DNA of 64,000 bases from Roseiarcus sp963696665. GTDB lineage: Bacteria > Pseudomonadota > Alphaproteobacteria > Rhizobiales > Beijerinckiaceae. Location of the stretch: positions 62,001 to 126,000 of the forward strand of contig CAVOLE010000013.1 in the NCBI GenBank assembly GCA_963696665.1, given 5' to 3'. Of the stretch, positions 33,781 to 42,271 are shown one piece after another. The notes beneath the pieces are model-generated. The model was not told where the DNA came from, did not search any database, and saw only the letters and a program-made list of their open reading frames with translations. Each line of letters starts with the position of its first letter. The first letter of the stretch is position 1. A program made the position numbers and the translations under genes.

Positions 33781-34809
33781 ATGGCGCTGTCGCGCTCACG
33801 ACGATACGAGCCGGTGAACTATTGGCCGGGCTTCGTAGACGCCCTGTCGACAATGTTGCTGGTGATCATTTTTCTGCTGTCGGTGTTCATGCTGGCTCAG
33901 TTCTTCCTGTCGCGCGAGGTTTCCGGCAAGGACCAGGCGCTCGTGAGGCTCAACCGGCAGATCGAGGAATTAACGAACCTGTTGGCGCTCGAGCGCACAC
34001 AAAAGGGCGCCGACGAAAGCAAGATATCGGCCCTCACCGCCACCCTCGACTCCGCGGAGCGGGAACGCAAGCAGCTCAAGGACGCCGCGTCGCGGGGCGC
34101 GGTCGACGCCGGCGCGGCCAGCAACCAGGCCTCGGCGGCGGCCATGGCGCTCGATCAACAGCGGCAGATCTCGTCGCAGGCGCTGGCCCAGGTGGACGTT
34201 CTGAACCAGCAAATCGCGGCGCTGCGCAAGCAGCTCGCGGCCATCGAGGACGCGCTCGCCGCATCGGAGTTGGCGAACAAGGAATTGCAGTCGAAGATCG
34301 CCGATCTCGGACAGCGGCTCAACGTCGCGCTGGCGCAGAAAGTTCAGGAGCTCAATCGCTATCGCTCGGATTTTTTCGGCCGCCTGCGGCAGATCCTTGG
34401 CTCGCGGCCTGATGTGCGGGTGGTGGGTGATCGGTTCGTCTTCCAATCCTCAGTGCTGTTCGACGTCGGCAAGGCTGACATCAGCCCGGCGGGTCGCCAG
34501 TCGCTCGACACGCTCGCCGCCGCCGTGATCGACCTCGAGCGCGAGATTCCACCTGACATTCCCTGGATCCTCAGGGTCGACGGACATACCGACAACACGC
34601 CGATCACTGGCGCAGGCCCCTACAAGTCGAACTGGGAGCTGTCGGCCGCGCGGGCCGTGGCGGTCGTGCAATATCTGATCAGCAAGGGGGTCGAGCCCGA
34701 CCGCTTGGCGGCCGCCGGTTTTGGCGAATTCCAACCGATCGACCAGGGGACCGACGAGGAGGCCAAAGCCCGCAACCGGCGCATCGAGCTCAAGCTGACG
34801 GAGCGGTAA
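33781..34809 (+). CDS. OmpA/MotB-like peptidoglycan-binding protein
   Basis: A 342-residue partner of the MotA-like protein. The single N-terminal membrane helix, WPGFVDALSTMLLVIIFLLS, has the conserved Asp needed for proton flow. A long coiled coil (about residues 55-190) leads to a C-terminal OmpA domain: FQSSVLFDVGKADISPAGRQ, DGHTDNTPI, NWELSAARAVAVVQYL and NRRIELKL, which binds peptidoglycan. GGGAG precedes the ATG. The long coiled coil is larger than in MotB and more like general envelope stators. Confidence 0.87.
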   Translation: MALSRSRRYEPVNYWPGFVDALSTMLLVIIFLLSVFMLAQFFLSREVSGKDQALVRLNRQIEELTNLLALERTQKGADESKISALTATLDSAERERKQLKDAASRGAVDAGAASNQASAAAMALDQQRQISSQALAQVDVLNQQIAALRKQLAAIEDALAASELANKELQSKIADLGQRLNVALAQKVQELNRYRSDFFGRLRQILGSRPDVRVVGDRFVFQSSVLFDVGKADISPAGRQSLDTLAAAVIDLEREIPPDIPWILRVDGHTDNTPITGAGPYKSNWELSAARAVAVVQYLISKGVEPDRLAAAGFGEFQPIDQGTDEEAKARNRRIELKLTER

Positions 34810-34877
34810 GCGATTCACTGCTCGCTCTGTGAGCCGCGCCATCGCGAAATGAAGACGCCGGACGGGCCAGCCCTGCT

Positions 34878-35690
34878 TTAAGCCGTGTCCGCGACGAAAG
34901 CTTCGATGAGCGCGTCGAACGCCTTGGGCGTCTCCCAGTGGGGGGCATGCCCGGCATAGGGGATCATCTGCACCGCGCCACGCCATAGGCTCGGCATGGC
35001 GACCGAGCCGAAGTACTGCCCATTGACCAGTTGCTCGTCGCCGCCGTGCAGCACGGCGAGCGGAATTGAGAGATCGCGGACAATCGCCACCTCGTCGCGG
35101 TAGAGGCCGCCCTCGACGGAGGACCCAAGGCCGCTCCGCGCGCGCCCGTCGGTCCGCAACGCGTTCTCAAGGTAGAACGACGGAATGTCGGCGAAGCCTG
35201 ACTTGAAGAACGCGGCGACATAGGCGGACGCCTCGCTCTCGTCGATGCTTCCCTGGAAGGTGAATTTCATCGCGGGATTAGGCAAGAAGGGCTCGCGCAT
35301 CGGCTCGTGGGCCGGGACCGGCGCCTCACCGCGGGAAGGGACCGGCGGGGTGCCGAAAATGACAAAGCCGCGCGCTCGCGGAAGATCGGGCGCCATTTCC
35401 AGAGCCACATGGCCGCCGAGGCTCCAGCCGACAAACCGCGCCTCATGAAGGTCGAGCGCCTCGACGACCGTCCGGACCGCGCGGGCGTGCCCAGGAAGCG
35501 AATAGGCGCTGAGGTCCTTCGCGTCATCGGATTGGCCGTGGCCCGGAAGATCGACCGCGACCAGCCGGAACCGTCCGCCCAACGGCCCCTCGAGCTGTCG
35601 GGAAAAGGCGCGCGACGATGACGAATTGCCGTGGATGAGCACCACAGGCGGACCTTGGCCGCCGGACTTCGTGGACCGCGATTGCGCCAT
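34878..35690 (-). CDS. Alpha/beta hydrolase, probable N-terminal frameshift
   Basis: About 270 residues with a standard catalytic set: oxyanion HGNSSSS, nucleophile elbow GWSLGGH (Ser), HGGDEQLV (Asp) and YAGHAPHWE (His). The frame starts at an ATG (MAQSRSTK) without a ribosome site. The other frame starts at 35718 with GAGGGATCG-ATG and reads MKTQKIEAPNGAIAVHE, the usual family beginning, so one base is probably lost near 35667 and the real start is 35718. The substrate is unknown. Confidence 0.8.
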   Translation of the reverse strand: MAQSRSTKSGGQGPPVVLIHGNSSSSRAFSRQLEGPLGGRFRLVAVDLPGHGQSDDAKDLSAYSLPGHARAVRTVVEALDLHEARFVGWSLGGHVALEMAPDLPRARGFVIFGTPPVPSRGEAPVPAHEPMREPFLPNPAMKFTFQGSIDESEASAYVAAFFKSGFADIPSFYLENALRTDGRARSGLGSSVEGGLYRDEVAIVRDLSIPLAVLHGGDEQLVNGQYFGSVAMPSLWRGAVQMIPYAGHAPHWETPKAFDALIEAFVADTA

Positions 35691-36046
35691 TTGGCGCTTC
35701 GATCTTCTGCGTTTTCATCGATCCCTCAGAGCGCCAAAAATTTTACCCTAGACGGCGGCGTGTCGCGGCGGAAGCCCGCGGCGCAGTCCTCACGTAAGAG
35801 CTGTCGAAGCAAAGAATTGCAATATCCATAAATGTCCGTGACACAGCGTTAGGCCGTCATTTGCGCCCGCTCGAACGCGACCGCCCGATTGCCCTTCCCT
35901 TTCGCTGACCTTTCGTGTATTGCGCCGCACAATCAGTCGGCTGAGCGCGGTTAGGCGCACCGTCGCATTCCCGTCACCTCCGAGTTCAAAAGGATCGTAC
36001 CCGCGCCTTCGCGCCGCCGGACGTCCGCCGCCAGCAAAGCCCGCCC

Positions 36047-37875
36047 ATGAAACTTCGCAACATCGCCATCATCGCCCATGTCGACCATGGCAAGACGACG
36101 CTCGTCGACCGCCTCCTGCAGCAGTCGGGCGCGTTTCGCGACAACCAGCGGGTCGCCGAACGGGTCATGGATTTCGAACGACCTCGAACGTGAGCGCGGG
36201 ATCACCATTCTCGCCAAGGCGACTTCGGTGGTGTGGAACGACGTTCGGGTCAATATCGTCGACACGCCAGGCCACGCCGATTTCGGCGGCGAAGTCGAGC
36301 GCATCCTCTCGATGGTCGACGGAGCGATCGTGCTGGTCGACGCCGCCGAGGGGCCTATGCCGCAGACCAAGTTCGTGGTCGGCAAGGCGCTGAAGATCGG
36401 GCTCAAGCCCATCGTCTGCGTCAACAAGGTCGACAAGTCCGACGCGCGGCCGAGCGAGGTCGTCAACGAGGTGTTCGATCTGTTCGCGGCGCTCGACGCC
36501 ACCGATGAGCAGCTCGACTTTCCGATCCTTTACGGCTCCGCCAAGCAGGGCTGGATGGCGCTCTCCTCCGACGGGCCGAAAGACAACATGGCGCCGCTGT
36601 TCGACCTGGTGCTGAAGCATGTCGAGCCGCCGAAGGTCGGCGCCGGCGGCTTCCGCATGCTCGGCACTCTGCTCGAGGCCAATCCCTATCTCGGACGCAT
36701 CATTACGGGCCGCGTCTTTTCCGGGCTCGATCCGCACCAACACGCCGGTGAAGGTGATCGATCGCCAGGGCGACCTGGTCGAGCAGGGGCGGGTATCGAA
36801 GATTCTCGCTTTCCGCGGCATCGAGCGCGCGCCGATCGACGAAGCGGTCGCGGGCGACATCGTCGCCATCGCCGGGCTCGAAAGGTTCAACGTCGCCGAC
36901 ACTTTGGCGAGCCTCGAGGAGGTCGAGCCGCTGACCGCTCAGCCGATCGACCCGCCAACCCTCTCGATGACCTTCTCCGTCAACGACAGCCCGCTCGCGG
37001 GAACCGAGGGCGACAAGGTGACGAGCCGCGTCATCCGGGATCGGTTGTTCAAGGAGGCGGAAGGCAACGTCGCGCTGCGCGTCGAGGCCGCTCCCAACTC
37101 GGACTCCTATGTCGTCTCGGGCCGCGGCGAATTGCAGCTCGCCATCCTGATCGAGACCATGCGTCGCGAGGGCTTCGAGCTTGGCGTCTCGCGGCCGAAG
37201 GTGCTGTTCCGCCGCAACGACGACGGCGACGCGCTCGAGCCGATCGAGGAAGTGGTGATCGACGTCGACGAGGAGCACTCGGGCGTCGTCGTCCAGAAAA
37301 TGAGCGAGCGCAAAGGCGAGATGATCGAGATGCGCCCGTCCGGCGGCGGGCGGCTGCGGCTTGTCTTTCTCGCGCCCACGCGCGGGCTCATCGGTTATCT
37401 CGGCGAACTGATGACCGACACCCGCGGCACCGCGGTGATGAACCGGCTCTTCCACAACTGGGGCGAATGGAAGGGCGAGATCGCCGGGCGCCGCAACGGG
37501 GTTCTCATCTCGAACGACGCAGGCGAATTGGTCGCCTATGCGATGTGGAACCTCGAGGACCGCGGCCCGATGATGATCGAGCCGGGCGCCAAGGTCTATC
37601 AGGGCATGATCGTCGGCCAGCACACGCGCGACAACGACCTCGAGGTCAACGTGCTCAAGGGCAAGAAGCTCACCAACATCCGCACCCATTCCAAGGACGA
37701 GGCGGTGCGCTTGACGCCGCCGATCCAGATGACGCTCGAGAAGGCGCTCGCCTATATCGAGGACGACGAGCTCGTCGAGGTGACGCCAAAGTCGATCCGC
37801 CTGCGCAAGGCCCTGCTCGACCCCAACGACCGCAAACGCGCCGAGCGCGCCAAGGCCACCGAGGGCGCGGCTTAA
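36047..37875 (+). pseudogene. typA: Ribosome-associated GTPase TypA/BipA, with two one-base frameshifts
   Basis: The full protein (about 608 residues) is recognisable across three frames. The start is MKLRNIAIIAHVDHGKTTLV (G1 motif). An extra T in TTT at 36172-36174 breaks the frame at VMDSNDLERERG; the next segment carries DTPGHADFGG and NKVDKSDARP. An extra G in GGG at 36723-36725 breaks it again at FSGSIRTNTPVKV; the rest reads through AGDIVAIAGLE, the EF-G-like domains (GRGELQLAIL, FLAPTRGLIGYLGE) and the BipA C-terminal domain to 37875. TypA acts in ribosome assembly and stress. Two homopolymer insertions in a core gene suggest assembly error more than decay. Confidence 0.9.
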
Positions 37876-38139
37876 GGACATTGCCGAGAACCGGCCTTCG
37901 ACGGATCGCCGTATCCGGGCCTGACGGGCGGCGCCTGCGCTCACCGCATGGCCGGCGCGACCCTCGCCGCCCGCTCTTTGGTGAACCAATAAGCACGGCG
38001 GAAATGGAGGTCGCCGCTTGGACATTCATGAGCAAGCGGCTAATTATCTTGGGTTTCCGACCGCATTCCGTCGCGGCGCCAGGCGCGGCGATGGAAGACA
38101 TGCGGCGGGAAAGCAGCGATTGGGGGAGCGGAGAACGGC

Positions 38140-38688
38140 ATGCCGGCCGCCAAGATCATGCTCATTCGCCATGCGGAGAAGCCGGAGGGCGACGGCGGCC
38201 CCGGACTCATGCCGAACGGCGTCGAGAACCCCAGGGCCTTGACGCTCGCCGGATGGAAGCGGGCCAACGCGCTCGTGGGCCTGTTCAGTCCCCCCGATGG
38301 AGTCTCCCCCAGGCCGCCGCTGGCCAAGCCCATGAGCCTGTTCGCCTCGGGATCGGAAAGTCTGCGACCGAAGCAGACCGTCGCGCCGCTCGCTGCGGCG
38401 CTCAATCTGTCCGTCAGGACCTTCCTCAAGGGTCAGGAGGCGGAGCTGGTGGCGGCGGCTAAGAAAGCCGAAGACCCGGTTCTCATCTCTTGGCAACACG
38501 AAGGGATCCCCGACATCGCCTCTCTCATTCGCGGCGGCGTGGAGGGCGTTCCGCCCAGATGGCCGGGTCACGTCTACGACCTCGTCTGGGTCTTCGACCT
38601 TCAGCCATCCGGCGCCTGGACTTTTGCGCAGGTTCCCGAGCTCGTCATGCCGGGCAACTCCGAGAAACCGATCGGCCTCGACGCGTAG
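38140..38688 (+). CDS. Histidine phosphatase superfamily protein
   Basis: A 182-residue protein starting MPAAKIMLIRHAEKPEGD. RHAEKP is the RHG-like catalytic motif, with His the phospho-acceptor. LTLAGWKRANALV and FASGSESLRPKQTVAPL correspond to the second part of the active site, and SWQHEGIPDIASLI has the second His. The substrate is unknown; such proteins are sometimes annotated as phosphoglycerate mutase-like. It follows typA by about 260 bases. Confidence 0.75.
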   Translation: MPAAKIMLIRHAEKPEGDGGPGLMPNGVENPRALTLAGWKRANALVGLFSPPDGVSPRPPLAKPMSLFASGSESLRPKQTVAPLAAALNLSVRTFLKGQEAELVAAAKKAEDPVLISWQHEGIPDIASLIRGGVEGVPPRWPGHVYDLVWVFDLQPSGAWTFAQVPELVMPGNSEKPIGLDA

Positions 38689-38717
38689 GACCGGATTGCC
38701 AACCCGTCGAACCGGAA

Positions 38718-38770
38718 TTGTAGACGCGGTCGCTGACCGCGTCCGCCGCGCTCAGCGAGCGCGGCTACAA
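38718..38770. repeat. TTGTAG...CTACAA interspersed palindromic element, copy 3
   Basis: This is the most compact copy. TTGTAG and CTACAA close it, and inside are two stems: ACGCGGTC/GACCGCGT and GCCGCGCT/AGCGCGGC. It lies between the convergent histidine phosphatase and hypothetical genes. Confidence 0.75.
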
Positions 38771-38775
38771 TCGGC

Positions 38776-39057
38776 TCAAACGCGGCCCGCGCGCGTCAGA
38801 GTCGTCTGGGCGTCGGCGATTGGATTGGGATCCGGCGTGACATGGATCGAGGGCGCCCAATAAGCGGCGAGCTCGAGCAGCACGCCGGCAGCGACGTCGA
38901 AGGGCGCGCTCGGCGGAAAAAGCACGGCGACGACGTCGAGCGCGACCTCCGCGTCATCGGATAGATTGCCGAAGTTGGCGCTGATTGCTGCGTTGAAATT
39001 CGTCGATCCGAGCTCGCCGATCAGAGCCGCGAGCGTCCGCACTTCACCAGCTGTCAT
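38776..39057 (-). CDS. Hypothetical protein
   Basis: A 93-residue protein, MTAGEVRTLAALIGELGSTN, with a helical, Ala/Leu-rich chain (DDAEVALDVVAVLFPPSAPF, AAGVLLELAAYWAPSIHV) and C-terminus TLTRAGRV. AAGGA lies 12 bases before the chosen ATG; the frame is open 39 codons further, but that part is arginine-rich shadow. No family is recognised. Confidence 0.5.
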   Translation of the reverse strand: MTAGEVRTLAALIGELGSTNFNAAISANFGNLSDDAEVALDVVAVLFPPSAPFDVAAGVLLELAAYWAPSIHVTPDPNPIADAQTTLTRAGRV

Positions 39058-39416
39058 GAGCTTCGCTTCCTTATGAGCGCGATGTCCGTAGTGAAGGCTG
39101 CGCTTGAGCACGGTGGCCGCTCGTCTTGATCGACAGGGCGGGCTCCTTCTCCAGTTCAGATCAATTATACGCACAGTTCTATTTTACGCAAGAAATTGTC
39201 GGTTGGCTCTCCGGCTCGGAGCGGATGAGGACGGCGGCAGGGATCATTCTCGCCTGGACGCAAGCTCAGTAGAGTCGAATGAAGGGGCTTCCGTCTCGAC
39301 AGCGGACCCGGAAAGGAATTGCGTCGTGCGTCAGCGTTCACCTGTGCAATCCTGCAGGCGCCGCAGGTGGACGACAGATCGGTGACAGGCTAAGACCGGT
39401 CAAAGGATGAAAGCGG
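39058..39416. other. Intergenic region
   Basis: No gene or clear signal seen. The region separates the divergent hypothetical and MBL-fold genes and should hold both promoters. It contains a modest AT-rich patch near 39160-39200. Confidence 0.4.
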
Positions 39417-40337
39417 GTGCGCATCCACCACCTCAACTGCGGGTCCCTCTGTCCACGCGGCGGGAGATTATTCGGCGCCTCAGGCGGGCTGCTGTCGCCC
39501 GCGCCCATGTGCTGCCACTGCCTGTTGATCGAGGGCGACGACCGGCTGATCCTGGTCGACGCGGGGCTCGGGGTCGAGGATGTCAACGAGCCGCGGCGGC
39601 TCGGATTCCTGTTCAACGCGATGGTGCGGCCGCGCCTCGACGTCGCCGAGACGGCGCTGAGGCAGGTCGTGGATTTGGGCTACCGCCCGAGCGACGTTCG
39701 CCACATCGTGCCGACCCATCTCGACCTCGACCACGCAGGAGGGATTTGCGACTTTCCCGACGCTGCGGTCCATGTTTTCGCCGCCGAACTTCGCGCGGCC
39801 TCCCATCGGTCGAGCCTCAGCGAACGCAGCCGCTACCGCAAAGTGCAGATCGCCGCGGTCAAGAAATGGGACGCGGTCGAGGAAGAGGGCGAATCCTGGT
39901 TTGGCTTTTCGGCCGTGCGCGCGATTCCCGGGACGCGCGACGAGGTTCTGCTGGTGCCCCTGCCTGGACATTCGCGCGGGCATTGCGGCGTCGCCATCAG
40001 GCGCGCGGACGATTGGCTCATCCATTGCGGCGACGCCTATTTCCATCACTCCGAAGTCGAGCCGGACGGCGGCCTCGCGCCGAAAGGCGTGCGCTTCTTC
40101 GAGTCGCTGGTGAACATCGACGGCGCGCAGCGACGCGCCAATCAGGCGCGGTTGCGCGAGCTCGCGCGCGCCGCTGCGGGCGAGGTCAAGCTCATCTGCT
40201 CGCACGATCCTTCTGACTTTTTCGCGATGAAGAGCGCGCAGCGCCAAGCCCGGGCCGCGCCCCAAATCGTCAGCGCGCCTCAACCCGTCAGCCCGCCGCA
40301 GCCAGTCCAGCAGCGCGACCTCCGCGCAAGTCGATAA
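39417..40337 (+). CDS. MBL-fold metallo-hydrolase
   Basis: A 306-residue metallo-beta-lactamase fold protein starting at a GTG with AAAGGA upstream. The metal motif reads THLDLDHAGG, an HxDxDH variant in which the second His of HxHxDH is Asp. The other ligands are in PGHSRGHCG, HCGDAYFH and CSHDPSDF. The group includes lactonases and thioester hydrolases. The C-terminus has a Pro/Gln-rich tail of about 35 residues. The substrate is unknown. Confidence 0.8.
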   Translation: MRIHHLNCGSLCPRGGRLFGASGGLLSPAPMCCHCLLIEGDDRLILVDAGLGVEDVNEPRRLGFLFNAMVRPRLDVAETALRQVVDLGYRPSDVRHIVPTHLDLDHAGGICDFPDAAVHVFAAELRAASHRSSLSERSRYRKVQIAAVKKWDAVEEEGESWFGFSAVRAIPGTRDEVLLVPLPGHSRGHCGVAIRRADDWLIHCGDAYFHHSEVEPDGGLAPKGVRFFESLVNIDGAQRRANQARLRELARAAAGEVKLICSHDPSDFFAMKSAQRQARAAPQIVSAPQPVSPPQPVQQRDLRASR

Positions 40338-40370
40338 GAACCCGACTCGCTTAAAGCGAAATGCGCGGCG

Positions 40371-40787
40371 TCAGTCCGCTCCGGGGCCTGCGCGCCGAAG
40401 CGCCTTGACCGCGCCCCGGCGCGTCTTGTCGTCCACCCGACGCGTCCTCGAGGCCAGCGTCGGGCGGGTGGGAAGCCGTGGCTTCGCGCGCTCCTGCGCC
40501 CGCATGATGAGGTCGGCGAGCCGAGCGCGCGCGTCCTCTCGGTTGCGCGGCTGGCTTGCGTATCTCTGGGCGAAGATGACGATCACGCCGTCCTGCGTGG
40601 CGCGCGCCCCGGCGAGCCTGATGAGCCGGATCGCGACGTCGTTCGGCAGGCTTGGGCTACGGCGCGCGTCGAACCGGAGTTCGACCGCGCTCGCCACCTT
40701 GTTGACGTTCTGCCCGCCCGGACCCGACGCGCGGACGAAGTTTTCGACGATCTCGCTCTCGTCGATGAGGATGGCGCCCACTTTCAT
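40371..40787 (-). CDS. arfB: Alternative ribosome-rescue factor ArfB (YaeJ-like)
   Basis: About 138 residues. The N-terminal domain has the release-factor motif in RASGPGGQNVNKVASAVELRFD, with the catalytic GGQ. The C-terminal tail is basic (RTRRVDDKTRRGAVKALRR), as needed to enter the empty mRNA channel. ArfB hydrolyses peptidyl-tRNA on ribosomes stalled without a stop codon. The ATG giving MKVGAILIDES is chosen because the family begins there; the frame is open 24 codons earlier. Confidence 0.88.
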   Translation of the reverse strand: MKVGAILIDESEIVENFVRASGPGGQNVNKVASAVELRFDARRSPSLPNDVAIRLIRLAGARATQDGVIVIFAQRYASQPRNREDARARLADLIMRAQERAKPRLPTRPTLASRTRRVDDKTRRGAVKALRRAGPGAD

Positions 40788-40911
40788 TGCAAGCTCACGG
40801 AACTCCGGAGAGAGCGAGGATAGCACGATCGGCCAGCGCCGACGCCGAAGTTTTCGCAAAGCGCGTTCGAGGGTCCCGGTTGGGCGGCGGGAGCCCTCGA
40901 CGCCAGTCGGC

Positions 40912-41658
40912 TTATTGCATGCCGCCGCTGGCGATCAACTGCTGCCCGGTCAGCCACCCTGCGTCGTCAGTCGCCAGGAAGGTCACGACGCCTGCGATGT
41001 CCTGAGGCTGGCCGATGCGTCCGAGCGGCGTTCCGGCCGTCGCCCAGTCCTGGAAGCTCGAGCCGATGAAGCCGGCGGTGTGGGTTCCCTCAGTCTCGAC
41101 CATGCCGGGATTGACGGAATTGACGCGGACGCCCTTGGGCCCGAGTTCCCGCGAAAGAACGCCGGTGATGGCGTCGACCGCGCCCTTGGTGGCGGTGTAG
41201 ACTGCCGAGTTGGGCGGCGTGATGCGCGAAACGCCCGACCCGATATTGACGATGCTGCCGCCCTTTCCAAGGTGCTTGGCGGCTTCCTTGCTGATCAGCA
41301 AAAGGCCCAGCACATTGGTGTCGAACATCTTGTGATAATGCTCCTCGGTGATCTCCTCGAGCGGCTTCATTTCGTATACGCCGGCATTGTTGACCAGCAC
41401 GTCGAGGCGGCCAAAAGTCTTGATCGCAGCGTCGACAATGGCGTGCGCGTCGGCGGCCTTTGATACGTCGCCCTTGACGGCGACCGCCTTCCCGCCGGCG
41501 GCTTTGATCGCTTCGACGACCTTGCCCGCCCCTTCCTTGCTCGAAGCGTAGTTGACGACGACGCTGGCGCCGCTGGCCGCCAGCGACTTGGCGATCGCAG
41601 CGCCGATGCCCTTCGAGGCTCCGGTCACGATGGCTACTTTTCCGGAAAGATTGCTCAT
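40912..41658 (-). CDS. Short-chain dehydrogenase/reductase
   Basis: A 248-residue classical SDR. It has the NADP-binding TGASKGIGAAIA, the NNAG motif (VLVNNAGVYEM), the catalytic Ser in NIGSGVS, YTATKGA with the Tyr and Lys pair, and NPGMVETEG. A GWLTGQQLIASGG end is common in these enzymes. The substrate may be a sugar, ketone or quinone-like compound. It is divergent from the ArsR-type gene at 41754, with inverted repeats in the gap, so it is probably repressed by that regulator. Confidence 0.9.
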   Translation of the reverse strand: MSNLSGKVAIVTGASKGIGAAIAKSLAASGASVVVNYASSKEGAGKVVEAIKAAGGKAVAVKGDVSKAADAHAIVDAAIKTFGRLDVLVNNAGVYEMKPLEEITEEHYHKMFDTNVLGLLLISKEAAKHLGKGGSIVNIGSGVSRITPPNSAVYTATKGAVDAITGVLSRELGPKGVRVNSVNPGMVETEGTHTAGFIGSSFQDWATAGTPLGRIGQPQDIAGVVTFLATDDAGWLTGQQLIASGGMQ

Positions 41659-41692
41659 TGAGGTTGAACTCCAATGCAGGCTTCGCCCACGA

Positions 41693-41728
41693 CTCTCGTT
41701 AATTCGAGAGTTCCGTAGTTCGGAACTA
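41693..41728. promoter_or_regulatory. Inverted repeats in the SDR/ArsR divergent promoter
   Basis: CTCTCGTTAATTCGAGAG (41693-41710) has 6-bp arms. TAGTTCGGAACTA (41716-41728) is a perfect palindrome about a central G and overlaps AGTTCCG...CGGAACT (41709-41727). They lie in the 95-base gap between the two divergent starts and are likely operators of the ArsR-type protein. Confidence 0.55.
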
Positions 41729-41753
41729 TGGAATGATCTTTCAAGAGGTCTAT

Positions 41754-42119
41754 ATGGAAGAAATCATGAAGCCGATCGTTCACCCTGCTCTCCACGCGAT
41801 CACCCTGGAGGGCATTTTTCACGCGCTGTCCGATCCGGCGCGGGCGGCCATCTTCGCCAATATCGCCTTTTCCCAATGTCCGCAGAACTGTACGGCGTTC
41901 GCGCAAATCAGCGACCGGACAATTCCGAAATCGACCCTGTCGCAACATTTCAACGCGTTACGCGAGGCCGGACTCATCCGGTCCGAGCGCCGGGGCGTAG
42001 AGGTGCACAATCTCTCGCGTTGCGACGAACTCGAGCAGCGCTTTCCCGGGCTGATCCCCTCGATTTTGGCCGCCTACAAAAAACAGCTTCAGAAAACCGC
42101 GTCGTCAGAGGTGGCTTAG
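41754..42119 (+). CDS. ArsR family helix-turn-helix transcriptional regulator
   Basis: A 121-residue winged-helix regulator. ITLEGIFHALSDPARAAIF begins the domain and KSTLSQHFNALREAGLIRSERRGVEVHNL is the recognition helix and wing. Cys residues in SQCPQNCTAF could sense metal or oxidation but no standard ArsR metal site is clear. AAGAGG precedes the chosen ATG (MEEIMKPIVH). It is divergent from the SDR gene. Confidence 0.87.
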   Translation: MEEIMKPIVHPALHAITLEGIFHALSDPARAAIFANIAFSQCPQNCTAFAQISDRTIPKSTLSQHFNALREAGLIRSERRGVEVHNLSRCDELEQRFPGLIPSILAAYKKQLQKTASSEVA

Positions 42120-42271
42120 GATACGGCGTCAGAATTGGCGCGGAGGCGACGCCTCGACGATCGCCAATGAGGTTCGCGATCGGGTGCGCAAACAGGGCGG
42201 GGCCTCTTCCCCCGTGAAGCCGCCTCGCGACTACCCCGCAGCGGAGCGGCGACCGCGATGGCGTGACGCGG

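Noticed and set aside
32798..34809. Zorya-like anti-phage system (ZorA/ZorB resemblance)
   Set aside because: The pair is MotA-like plus OmpA/MotB-like, but no ZorC, ZorD or ZorE gene is adjacent and the pair is a common chromosomal one in Alphaproteobacteria.
36078..38462. Very long plus-strand open frame of 794 codons through typA and beyond
   Set aside because: Only its first part is typA; after the second frameshift it is arginine-rich shadow of the true typA frame and of the histidine phosphatase gene. High GC leaves alternative frames open.
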